Shown here: positions 43,087 through 49,887 of the stretch, in pieces
Numbering within the stretch: the stretch's first letter is position 1
How the letters are laid out: the number at the start of each line of letters is the position of its first letter
Source of the DNA: a virus
Reading direction: 5' to 3' (one strand)
Virus record (IMG/VR): IMGVR_UViG_3300043395_002133
Span: 1-51,792 of that record
DNA: 51,792 nucleotides
The notes under the pieces: model-generated
What the model was told of the DNA's origin: nothing
Databases searched by the model: none
The model's input: only the letters and a program-made list of their open reading frames with translations
Translations under genes and position numbers: made by a program

Positions 43087-43185
43087 TTAAGTATGTTTTT
43101 TGTAATTGCCACGTTTTTGTTGTTCCTTTATAGTTTTTTTGGCAATTCTTTTACGATTTTTTTCTTTTTGTTCTCTTCTTGTCAT
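43087..43185 (-). CDS. 32-residue highly basic peptide
   Basis: The ATG at 43183-43185 overlaps the stop of the upstream Ntn-hydrolase-like gene in an ATGA arrangement, and the TAA at 43087-43089 sits just before a strong terminator. The product begins MTRREQKEKNRKRIAKKT and is about half Lys/Arg, suggesting nucleic-acid or acidic-protein binding. No family is recognised. Coupled start, tight fit before the terminator and lack of overlap with another frame make it a credible gene despite its size. Confidence 0.6.
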   Translation of the reverse strand: MTRREQKEKNRKRIAKKTIKEQQKRGNYKKHT

Positions 43186-43994
43186 TTTAGTTTTTTCACC
43201 TCTATTTTAATTTTTGGTTGATAATCATTTGGTAATTCAGTTCTAACACCTTCAAACGACTCTACCTTATCATCAAAATATTCAACTTCTAAAATTCTAT
43301 CAGTAAGGTTCATAACAGTTTGTGATGATGTAAACATATCTTTTGCTTGTCTTCTCATGTTTAATTGAGATTCCTTCGGAAAAAATTCTTTTCTCATTGC
43401 TTGAGCAATCTCTTTCCAATCTTCAACTTTATCGACAGTCTTTTCAGCTGAAATCTTTCTCATTTTAGATGAAAGATATTTTTCACCATGAGTATATCCT
43501 GCATCAGTAAACATATGACCGTGATTAGTTCTTACAATTGGATGTTCCGTATTATGTAATTTAATATTAGGTTTGTGTTGTGAAGTTTTTTCAATACTAA
43601 CCATATGAGTTGGTGATGAAATAAATGTATGACCATTTATACCACCATCGGTTTTTATTGCAGCTTTGATTGCTTCTCTTAAAGTTTTTTGTGAAAGTGC
43701 AGTTCTGATTTTCTTTCCATCTTTTGATGGTTTACCTGCTTTTTTTACTAATTTTTTTTCTGCTTCATCGTGTCCAACCATCAATGCAGAATTTACAATA
43801 CCGATTCCAAATTCATTCATTCCTTCACTCCAATCAGTAATAATGTCGTGAATATAAGCAACTTCTACACCATCGATGATAGTATGCACTATTTCTAATT
43901 TAGGTTTGTATGCTCTATCTCTATTTTTAGCCAAAATAAACTTATCGCCAACTTCTTTGGATACGATAATACATTCGGTCAATTTGTTGCCCAT
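43182..43994 (-). CDS. Ntn-hydrolase-like protein (C45/linear amide hydrolase-type)
   Basis: From the ATG at 43992-43994 it is 270 residues; a TTG start 3 codons earlier is open but less likely. The N-terminus has CIIVSKEVGDKFILAKNRDR, where a cysteine at residue 8 and the NRDR motif resemble choloylglycine hydrolase/C45 and TANGO2-type Ntn hydrolases. EFGIGIVNSALM and HPIVRTNHGHMF fit the later core strands. The catalytic Cys would normally sit at position 1 or 2 after processing, so activity is uncertain. The C-terminal half is basic and charged. It carries the 32-residue gene behind it (ATGA overlap). Confidence 0.55.
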   Translation of the reverse strand: MGNKLTECIIVSKEVGDKFILAKNRDRAYKPKLEIVHTIIDGVEVAYIHDIITDWSEGMNEFGIGIVNSALMVGHDEAEKKLVKKAGKPSKDGKKIRTALSQKTLREAIKAAIKTDGGINGHTFISSPTHMVSIEKTSQHKPNIKLHNTEHPIVRTNHGHMFTDAGYTHGEKYLSSKMRKISAEKTVDKVEDWKEIAQAMRKEFFPKESQLNMRRQAKDMFTSSQTVMNLTDRILEVEYFDDKVESFEGVRTELPNDYQPKIKIEVKKLK

Positions 43995-44029
43995 TCTTAA
44001 CAAAGGGAGATTGGTTAAATTCTCACGAT

Positions 44030-44039
44030 AATAAATATA
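44030..44039 (-). promoter_or_regulatory. Late-type element (9/10 match)
   Basis: TATATTTATT on the sense strand ends 35 nt before the ATG at 43994, further than the other copies. The leader shows no Shine-Dalgarno site. Confidence 0.35.
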
Positions 44040-44066
44040 TTTTTATTTGAAATCCGTATAAATAAT

Positions 44067-44297
44067 TTATTTTAATCGATACATGTACTGATAGCCACAA
44101 TCATCATCGTAATCACAATCTTCAATTACTTCATTAAGATTACTCAATAGTTGATTTAATTTATTGACATCAACTTGTCTCCAGTATCCAAAACGAAAAT
44201 ACACATCGTTTGAACCACCCCAAACCTGCTTAATGTCAAAATCACCAAACTCCAATTCAATCTTTTTTAATGTTGAAATATCTAATCCGTTTCTCAT
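44067..44297 (-). CDS. Small hypothetical protein
   Basis: This 76-residue protein begins MRNGLDISTLKKIELEFGDF. It seems to alternate strand-helix segments (FDIKQVWGGSNDVYFRFGYW, VDVNKLNQLLSNLNEVIEDC) and ends in an acidic cysteine pair and YQYMYRLK. No family recognised. It follows the 69-residue gene by 18 nt and shares its host-type promoter, which suggests early or middle expression. Confidence 0.65.
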   Translation of the reverse strand: MRNGLDISTLKKIELEFGDFDIKQVWGGSNDVYFRFGYWRQVDVNKLNQLLSNLNEVIEDCDYDDDCGYQYMYRLK

Positions 44298-44315
44298 ATT
44301 TTTATATTTTAAAGT

Positions 44316-44525
44316 TTAAAATTCTACTTCTTCATCCATATACACTTTACGACTAACTAACTCCCACTTTGCTCTTTCATACATCTCATCCGAAATTAAC
44401 ATCCGCTCAAAGAAGATGTCCATATTTAACTCATGGGGTTCAATCCCCAAATGAAGAGCACGACTCTCAACGAAGTCACAATACTCATTAACACTCATAC
44501 CACGTACATCAATTAAATCACTCAT
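44316..44525 (-). CDS. Small hypothetical protein
   Basis: This 69-residue acidic helical protein begins MSDLIDVRGMSVNEYCDFVE. No motif I recognise. It is first in a two-gene unit behind the Bacteroidota-type promoter at 44562-44593, with a leader of about 30 nt that has no clear Shine-Dalgarno site. Such small acidic early proteins in T4-type phages are often host-takeover factors; that is only a general parallel. Confidence 0.65.
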   Translation of the reverse strand: MSDLIDVRGMSVNEYCDFVESRALHLGIEPHELNMDIFFERMLISDEMYERAKWELVSRKVYMDEEVEF

Positions 44526-44561
44526 ATTTTTATTGTTTTATGTTTAACTCTTATTACAAAG

Positions 44562-44593
44562 CTAACATACAAAGAATATTTTACAATTCCAAA
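44562..44593 (-). promoter_or_regulatory. Bacteroidota-type promoter for small genes
   Basis: TTTG (44590-44593), a 20-nt spacer and TATGTTAG (44562-44569) match TTTG-N20-TAnnTTTG with one mismatch. It shares the TTTGGAA start of the other three host-type promoters in the window. Confidence 0.6.
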
Positions 44594-44610
44594 TTTTTTG
44601 TAAAATATTT

Positions 44611-44643
44611 TTAATAAAAAAGGGAAAACTTTCGCTTTCCCTT
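44611..44643 (-). terminator. Rho-independent terminator
   Basis: An 8-bp stem, AAGGGAAA (44620-44627) with TTTCCCTT (44636-44643), has an 8-nt loop and a T-rich tail on the minus strand. It lies about 27 nt after the stop of the zinc-ribbon gene. Confidence 0.85.
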
Positions 44644-44669
44644 AGTGAATACCTTGTGATTATATTTGT

Positions 44670-45443
44670 TTAGAATTTAGTTCCGCAATGTGGACAGAAC
44701 TTATGTGTATCTTTCTTTCGTTTAGCACCACACTCACCGCAATATAGAACACCTAATTCTTCTTTGTGATATTGTTTATGCGATGTAGGTAAAATTCTCC
44801 ATGCTACATTATGAAATGAGTATGAATTAAAACTTCTATTAGATGTTGTGAATTGTTGATTAGATGTATCACCTTTTTCAGTTGTACCAGTTTCTATCTT
44901 TGAACTTCTAACATTTGGACCTGCGAAAGAATTAGATGTAGTTAAACTTGCATTGTAAAATGTAGATGTTCCACTTGTTGGGATTGTTAAGAAATTATTT
45001 GGTGTTCCTGATGTGTAAGTGATGTTACTATTGTTTAATGTAGTCCATGAAGATGTAGTTCCACTACCATAAAATGTTCTTTGTTTCCATTCATCATAGA
45101 ACTCAACTTCAACATATCCGTTATTATCAGTTGTACCTAAACTAACTGCTTCTTTACCTACTTCGTAAGTTTTGAAAACAAATTTGTTGTTAGTATCCAA
45201 AAATCTTTCTAAAAATACTCTTTCACCTGGTCTTAATACAATACCACCACCTGATAAGTAGTTATTATCAACTTTGATTTTTGCTAAGATGTGGGTTGGA
45301 GTTGGGTTGAAGATTTCGATTTCATATTCATCTCCATCATTGAGATAAACTTGTCCATCGTTTTGTTTTAATCTTTGTTTGCGTTTTGTAATAAACGCTT
45401 GAGGGTTTGACGGTTGATTAACCGTCCAAATTGACTGTTTCAT
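44670..45443 (-). CDS. Zinc-ribbon protein of unknown function
   Basis: This 257-residue protein begins MKQSIWTVNQPSNPQAFITK. The N-terminal part is a beta-rich domain of about 120 residues (YEIEIFNPTPTHILAKIKVD, IVLRPGERVFLERFLDTNNK). A Ser/Thr/Asn-rich linker follows, and the C-terminal zinc ribbon has LYCGECGAKRKKDTHKFCPH followed by CGTKF (CxxC ... CxxC). The ribbon is intact. The gene stands alone between its own promoter-like element with a hairpin-rich leader and a strong terminator, which suggests high or specially controlled expression. I do not recognise the N-terminal domain. Capsid decoration, RNA or protein binding are all possible. Confidence 0.7.
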   Translation of the reverse strand: MKQSIWTVNQPSNPQAFITKRKQRLKQNDGQVYLNDGDEYEIEIFNPTPTHILAKIKVDNNYLSGGGIVLRPGERVFLERFLDTNNKFVFKTYEVGKEAVSLGTTDNNGYVEVEFYDEWKQRTFYGSGTTSSWTTLNNSNITYTSGTPNNFLTIPTSGTSTFYNASLTTSNSFAGPNVRSSKIETGTTEKGDTSNQQFTTSNRSFNSYSFHNVAWRILPTSHKQYHKEELGVLYCGECGAKRKKDTHKFCPHCGTKF

Positions 45444-45481
45444 ATTTTTCCTTATTTTTATTTGTATTTAAAACTTCATTC

Positions 45482-45554
45482 GTTGGTATTTCTCCAACTC
45501 AACTGTCTCAAAGGACAGTGAAGGTTTAACCACAAGGTTTCGAATATAAGTATT
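45482..45554 (-). promoter_or_regulatory. Promoter-like element and structured 5' leader of the zinc-ribbon gene
   Basis: The sense strand starts with AATACTTATATTC (45542-45554), shared with other late-type elements. Three small hairpins follow: AACC/GGTT (45528-45539), a perfect 6-bp ACTGTC/GACAGT (45502-45519) and GTTGG/CCAAC (45482-45498). About 100 nt separate the element from the ATG at 45443, much longer than other leaders. No T-run follows the hairpins, so they are not simple terminators. Confidence 0.5.
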
Positions 45555-45555
45555 A

Positions 45556-47271
45556 CTATTTAATTTTTTTCTTAACGATATAATTTCCTAATACTAATGT
45601 ATCCATTTCACAATCTAAAAAAGTTTCTATTGCATCCTTTGGTGAATTTACAATTGTCTTATCTTTTAAATTGAATGATGTGTTTAAAACGATTGGGTAT
45701 CCATTATCAATTTCTAATTGATTTAGAAGTGAATACATTCTTCTATGCTGTCTATTATTTAGGGTTTGAATTCTTGCAGAACCATCGATGTGAGTAATTG
45801 CAGGTAAATTGTTTCGGTGTTCTTCTAATACCTTAACAACCTGATTCATATAAGGAACTAATAGTTTGTAATCAAAATATTTTAAACGAGTTTCTTCTTT
45901 TACGATTGGAGCAAAAGGTCTAAAACCTTCTCTCTTTTTGATTACTCTATTTACTCTACTTTTCATCTGTGGGTCTCTTGGGTTAGCAAGTATAGAACGA
46001 TTACCGAGTGCTCGAGCACCAAATTCCATTCTGCCTTCGTACCAACCAATAACATTTCCATCCGTAATTTGTTTAGAAATGATTGGAATAAGTTCGGAGT
46101 GATTTTTGTATTCATACCATATATCATTTGAATGTTTATCTAATTCTTTTTTAATTTCATCGTTTGAATGATGTGGACCTAAATAGGGATTCGTATTATC
46201 AACTCTGATAGGATTTTCAGTATGAGTATAATAATATTCCAACGCACAGCCAATTGCAGAACCAGCATCAGATGGAGCAGGTGGAATCCATAATTGTTTA
46301 TATGGAGTTTCTTTTGTTATTTTTCCGTTAGCAGTTCCATTATATGCACATCCACCACTTAAACAAATATTATTAGATGGGTGAATAGCAAACATTTTAT
46401 TTAATAAACGGAAAAAGAAATATTCATATTGTGATTGAATTGTTGCTGCTAAATCCTTATGATGTTGTTCTAATTCATCTTCTGGTAATCGATTTGGAAA
46501 TCCGAATAACAATCCTAATTTCTCATTAAACATTGTTGAATTTGAATAATCGTATGTAAAATAATCCATATTGATTTCAAACCCACCATCTTCGGTTTCT
46601 GTAATAAGTTCTTTAAAATGTTTTGTATAAACGTTTGGATTACCATAGGGTGCAAGACCCATAACCTTATATTCACCTTCATTTGGTTTGAATCCTAAAA
46701 ATGCTGTGAATGCAGAATAAATCATTCCCAATGAGTGTGGGAACTTAACATTTTGAATTTTTGTAATTTTATTATTCTCTGCAAATGCTAAAACTGTTGT
46801 TTCCCATTCACCAACCCCATCTACTGAAATGATTGCAGAACGGTCAAATGGTGATGTGTAATAAGAATATGCAATATGAGAAAGATGGTGGTCTCCATAT
46901 GATAAGATTATTTTATCATTTGTGATTTGGTAAATTTTACGTTCCGTTTCCTTATATTGTTTTTTATTTTCGTTGATAATCGAATTACGTTTGAAGTATT
47001 GTAATACGCCACCTCTTTTAGTAGTTTCTTCAATACGTTCCAATTTTTTAGTAGGATTTTCATAAAACGAAACTACCGATACATCTGCACCGGTAATTTT
47101 GAATTCGTTATACAACCAATTAATCGCATTTGTTGGGAATGAAGAATCGTGCTTAATTCCTGTAAATCTTTCTTCTTCTACTGCACCTAAAACTTTTCCA
47201 TCTTTTAATAAACATGCAGCTGAATCGTGATAACCACATGCTATTCCTAAAATATATTTATTCGTCATCAT
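45556..47271 (-). CDS. Carbamoyltransferase, NodU/CmcH/TobZ family
   Basis: This protein of about 571 residues begins MMTNKYILGIACGYHDSAAC, the N-terminal Kae1-like ATPase half, followed by VLGAVEEERFTGIKHD. LSYGDHHLSHIAYSYY supplies metal-binding histidines, with IISVDGVGEWET next. FGARALGNRSILANPR and GFRPFAPIV are hallmark blocks, and LNTSFNLKD marks the C-terminal domain. The family moves a carbamoyl group from carbamoyl phosphate onto a sugar or antibiotic hydroxyl group. In a phage the acceptor could be a glycan or a modified nucleotide. The start lies inside the sigma gene's end: ATG 47271 or 47268 are best, while GTG/ATG codons up to 47286 are also open. It probably shares the sigma transcript. 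Confidence 0.9.
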   Translation of the reverse strand: MMTNKYILGIACGYHDSAACLLKDGKVLGAVEEERFTGIKHDSSFPTNAINWLYNEFKITGADVSVVSFYENPTKKLERIEETTKRGGVLQYFKRNSIINENKKQYKETERKIYQITNDKIILSYGDHHLSHIAYSYYTSPFDRSAIISVDGVGEWETTVLAFAENNKITKIQNVKFPHSLGMIYSAFTAFLGFKPNEGEYKVMGLAPYGNPNVYTKHFKELITETEDGGFEINMDYFTYDYSNSTMFNEKLGLLFGFPNRLPEDELEQHHKDLAATIQSQYEYFFFRLLNKMFAIHPSNNICLSGGCAYNGTANGKITKETPYKQLWIPPAPSDAGSAIGCALEYYYTHTENPIRVDNTNPYLGPHHSNDEIKKELDKHSNDIWYEYKNHSELIPIISKQITDGNVIGWYEGRMEFGARALGNRSILANPRDPQMKSRVNRVIKKREGFRPFAPIVKEETRLKYFDYKLLVPYMNQVVKVLEEHRNNLPAITHIDGSARIQTLNNRQHRRMYSLLNQLEIDNGYPIVLNTSFNLKDKTIVNSPKDAIETFLDCEMDTLVLGNYIVKKKIK

Positions 47272-48016
47272 AATCTTCATCACCACTTATTGAATCGGGT
47301 GATACCCAAAAAGGTTCATCTCTTACTGAAAAATCACCTTCTTCTAAATAATCGTTTAACATTTTTTTCTGATGTTGTTTCATTATATTTACCACTTTTG
47401 TGATATAATGAGTCTTGCAATCAGTCATCTCTCTAATAAGTAGATATAAATGTTTTTTGTTAAAATTTTCTATATAATCACTTCTACGGAATAATTCCAA
47501 TACCGCATCTGCAATTTGTATATCTCTTTTTTTATTAAATATGGTTGTTAAATGTTTATCCCAATAGGCTAACATTATATCTTTAAATTCTCTGAATTCA
47601 GTTCCTTCTTCGGTTTCGTAAAAATCATTCTCAGGATTCCAACTTTCAGGCATTTCAGATATTAAAGCATTTTGTTTCCAACGTTTGTAGTTTCCGTTGT
47701 TTTTTAGAATCAAATGATTCTTTGCAATGATGGTAAAATAAGAGAATGCTCTACCCTTACCTTCTTTATACATATGCATTTTTTCTACCATAGTAGAAAC
47801 TACTTCCATTTGTATATCCTTTTTAGATACATCAAAATATGAAAACTTAAATGTATTTAATACGTTTTCTGCTAACTTTTCAAAAGGATATTTAATTCTT
47901 TCTTCGTAAATTTTAGAACGTTTTACGGGGTCTTTACATTTATTGTATTCTACTATTGCATCTTGTGCAGGTGTTCCAAAATATACTTTATCTTTTGGTT
48001 TTCTTGTTTTTGCCAT
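47258..48016 (-). CDS. Late transcription sigma factor, gp55-like
   Basis: This 252-residue protein begins MAKTRKPKDKVYFGTPAQDA. IKYPFEKLAENVLNTFKFSY and DIQMEVVSTMVEKMHMYKEG, followed by KGRAFSYFTIIAKNHLIL, match the sigma region 2 remnant of T4 gp55. RWKQN and DYLEEGDFSV lie in the less conserved second half. In T4, gp55 directs host RNA polymerase to late promoters with a bare -10 element and needs the sliding clamp and gp33. Here the TATATTTATA elements before virion genes are the candidate targets. The gene overlaps the carbamoyltransferase start and lies 1 nt after a membrane-anchored small gene. Confidence 0.88.
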   Translation of the reverse strand: MAKTRKPKDKVYFGTPAQDAIVEYNKCKDPVKRSKIYEERIKYPFEKLAENVLNTFKFSYFDVSKKDIQMEVVSTMVEKMHMYKEGKGRAFSYFTIIAKNHLILKNNGNYKRWKQNALISEMPESWNPENDFYETEEGTEFREFKDIMLAYWDKHLTTIFNKKRDIQIADAVLELFRRSDYIENFNKKHLYLLIREMTDCKTHYITKVVNIMKQHQKKMLNDYLEEGDFSVRDEPFWVSPDSISGDEDYDDE

Positions 48017-48017
48017 A

Positions 48018-48275
48018 TTAAATTATTTCATTTAGATTTTCAACAACATCTTTGATTTCTTTGAAAACCACTCCAACTTCATCATCGGATTCAAATGAAC
48101 CTTTTAAATCTGCATCTCTCAATGCTTCTAATGCTGTGTTTACTTTACCTTTTATATCGACTAAGGTTTCCGTTAAAGTATCTTCTAACTCTTCATTTTG
48201 TTTTAATAAATTTACTACACCTACAATAAGTGCAATATTTATAATCAAAGATACTGCTAATATTATGTAAATCAT
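48018..48275 (-). CDS. Small membrane-anchored coiled-coil protein
   Basis: This 85-residue protein has a single N-terminal membrane helix (MIYIILAVSLIINIALIVGV), a short coiled coil (NLLKQNEELEDTLTETLVDI) and an acidic amphipathic C-terminus. No enzyme motif is visible. Small proteins with this layout appear next to gp55 in other T4-like aquatic phages and have no known role. It lies 12 nt after the 84-residue gene and 1 nt before the sigma gene, so all three share a transcript. Confidence 0.7.
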   Translation of the reverse strand: MIYIILAVSLIINIALIVGVVNLLKQNEELEDTLTETLVDIKGKVNTALEALRDADLKGSFESDDEVGVVFKEIKDVVENLNEII

Positions 48276-48287
48276 AATTGTTGATTT

Positions 48288-48542
48288 TTATGCTTCTCCC
48301 ATTGGTCCGAAATAATTTAACATAGGTGTTTCATCTTCGGTTGGTGGATTCATTTGTTTTTTTAATTCTTTTTCGATTATCGTTGCGTTTTTATCAATTC
48401 GATTCTTTATATCATCGAAACTACAAACTCCGTTTTCAATTAGAATGTTGATTAGAGCATCAATTATAAAACTATGATTTACAATTGTTTGTTCCATCAT
48501 TCTATAATGTTCTTTTTTAGATATTTTCTTTTCTGAGCTCAT
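48288..48542 (-). CDS. Small hypothetical helical protein
   Basis: This 84-residue protein begins MSSEKKISKKEHYRMMEQTI and is predicted helical throughout (IIDALINILIENGVCSFDDI), with a C-terminal PPTEDETPMLNYFGPMGEA tail. It overlaps the upstream 76-residue gene by 26 nt. No family recognised. It belongs to the deformylase-sigma operon. Confidence 0.65.
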   Translation of the reverse strand: MSSEKKISKKEHYRMMEQTIVNHSFIIDALINILIENGVCSFDDIKNRIDKNATIIEKELKKQMNPPTEDETPMLNYFGPMGEA

Positions 48543-48747
48543 TGATTAAATCTTCAAAGGTTTTTCTTTCTTCTTCGGTTTCTATAAATGCTTTATTTAT
48601 AGTTTCATAATGATAACCTAACGCAGATGCCATTCTAATACATATCGTTTTGTATTCAAAAATTGTCATATCATCTGGTACTGTTAATTCTATATTTGAT
48701 GCTTCTCTATAATCATCTGCATCTATATTAAATGTAAATTTAGCCAT
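48517..48747 (-). CDS. Small hypothetical protein
   Basis: Taking the ATG at 48745-48747 gives 76 residues starting MAKFTFNIDADDYREASNIE; an upstream in-frame start at 48765 would add six residues inside the deformylase gene. It has a short beta strand followed by helices (YKTICIRMASALGYHYETIN) and an acidic C-terminus. Unknown family. It lies 1 nt after the deformylase stop, so translational coupling is likely. Confidence 0.65.
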   Translation of the reverse strand: MAKFTFNIDADDYREASNIELTVPDDMTIFEYKTICIRMASALGYHYETINKAFIETEEERKTFEDLINELRKENI

Positions 48748-48748
48748 A

Positions 48749-49366
48749 TTATACAATCTCTGCACCTAATTCTAATAACTTCTGTGCTTTTTTATATTTA
48801 ATAAATTCAGTTTTCCCATCTGGTAATTTAACCATCACCATTTCATTTCTACCATATGATTTAGGTGCAATGTAAGTAGTTGTATATCTACGTTCTGGGT
48901 TTGTGATAAGAATACCATCTAAGTGGTCGATTTCATGTTGTGCACATACACATTCCATTAAACCGGCATCACTAAAGAATTCATTAGCATCTTTCCAATC
49001 ATTGAATTGATTATCTGCTTTAAATTCGACCATTCCTAAATTATCAGTTTCTACTAAAATTCGTTTAGAACGAACTGTCTTAACTGGACTCTTTAATGTT
49101 TTATCAATTGATAAACATTGTTCTACATAAGCAACTGCATCTTCCGAGCGTTCTATGATTGTTGGATTGATTAAAACTAACGGGTCGATTACCTTAATTA
49201 TACATGCACGAACATCCAAACCTAATTGATTAGCAGACAACCCAATACCACCATGTTTTTCTAATTCAGTAGTAAGAGTTTCGGTAATCTTTTGAATTTC
49301 TTCAGCAGATAATTTTGAAGGTTTAATCGGTTTAGATAGTTTAAGTTTGTCTTTTACAATTTGCAT
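48749..49366 (-). CDS. def: Peptide deformylase
   Basis: This 205-residue protein has all three deformylase motifs: GGIGLSANQ at 39-47, EQCLS at 82-86 (usual EGCLS, with Gln for Gly) and QHEIDHL at 143-149. Cys84, His144 and His148 bind the metal and Glu145 is catalytic. The enzyme removes formyl groups from new N-terminal methionines. Phage deformylases are known from cyanophages and vibriophages. A glycine-to-glutamine change next to the metal cysteine is mild. It starts 11 nt after the 63-residue gene and belongs to the unit behind the host-type promoter at 49.6 kb. Confidence 0.92.
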   Translation of the reverse strand: MQIVKDKLKLSKPIKPSKLSAEEIQKITETLTTELEKHGGIGLSANQLGLDVRACIIKVIDPLVLINPTIIERSEDAVAYVEQCLSIDKTLKSPVKTVRSKRILVETDNLGMVEFKADNQFNDWKDANEFFSDAGLMECVCAQHEIDHLDGILITNPERRYTTTYIAPKSYGRNEMVMVKLPDGKTEFIKYKKAQKLLELGAEIV

Positions 49367-49377
49367 GTTATTATTTT

Positions 49378-49569
49378 TTATTTATTTGTATATGGATTTA
49401 TATAATTTGGTTTAAAGTATTCATCAGTATATTCCATATTATCTGGGAATATTGAATGTCCTTCTTTAATTTGTTCGTTGAAAATTCTTCTAATTTTTTC
49501 ACCCAATTCCGCGTTGTTAGGTGTATCTTTTATTAATGATACGGGAATTGTAATTGTGTTGGTACTCAT
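49378..49569 (-). CDS. Small hypothetical protein, operon leader
   Basis: This 63-residue protein begins MSTNTITIPVSLIKDTPNNA, with a helical middle and a polar C-terminus (YFKPNYINPYTNK). No motif recognised. It is the first gene after the Bacteroidota-type promoter at 49601-49632 and leads deformylase by 11 nt. The leader is AT-rich with no Shine-Dalgarno site. Confidence 0.65.
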   Translation of the reverse strand: MSTNTITIPVSLIKDTPNNAELGEKIRRIFNEQIKEGHSIFPDNMEYTDEYFKPNYINPYTNK

Positions 49570-49600
49570 AAAATTTATTTATTATTTGGTTAATATTATG

Positions 49601-49632
49601 TAAAGATACGAAAACTTTTCCATATTTCCAAA
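49601..49632 (-). promoter_or_regulatory. Bacteroidota-type promoter for the deformylase-sigma unit
   Basis: TTTG (49629-49632), 20 nt, then TATCTTTA (49601-49608) match the consensus except for the final base. The surrounding sequence is very like promoter P1 of the primase unit (TTTGGAAA ... TTTTCGTATCTTT). Confidence 0.65.
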
Positions 49633-49633
49633 C

Positions 49634-49879
49634 TTATTTAAATTTATTTAATGTCTTTTCGTTAGTTTTTGTTTTCTTTTTCTTTGCTTCTTTGTTTTGT
49701 TTTTCTAAAACTTTCAATCTATTAATCCAAGCAGGTTTCCATTTATATTCAACCGATATTGGACCATTTGGAAATTTTTTCTTATCATATTTCCAAATAG
49801 ATATACAATCTTCATCTTCAAATGTATATTCAAATTTGGTTGGTTTATCTCGCATCGAAGGTTCTGGTTTCTTTGCCAT
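49634..49879 (-). CDS. Small basic hypothetical protein
   Basis: This 81-residue protein begins MAKKPEPSMRDKPTKFEYTF. A short beta-rich core (DCISIWKYDKKKFPNGPISV) is followed by a lysine-rich C-terminus (EAKKKKTKTNEKTLNKFK). It may bind nucleic acid; no family recognised. It follows the ABC-GNAT gene by 8 nt and is the last gene before the 49.6-kb promoter. Confidence 0.65.
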   Translation of the reverse strand: MAKKPEPSMRDKPTKFEYTFEDEDCISIWKYDKKKFPNGPISVEYKWKPAWINRLKVLEKQNKEAKKKKTKTNEKTLNKFK

Positions 49880-49887
49880 AACTTAAT

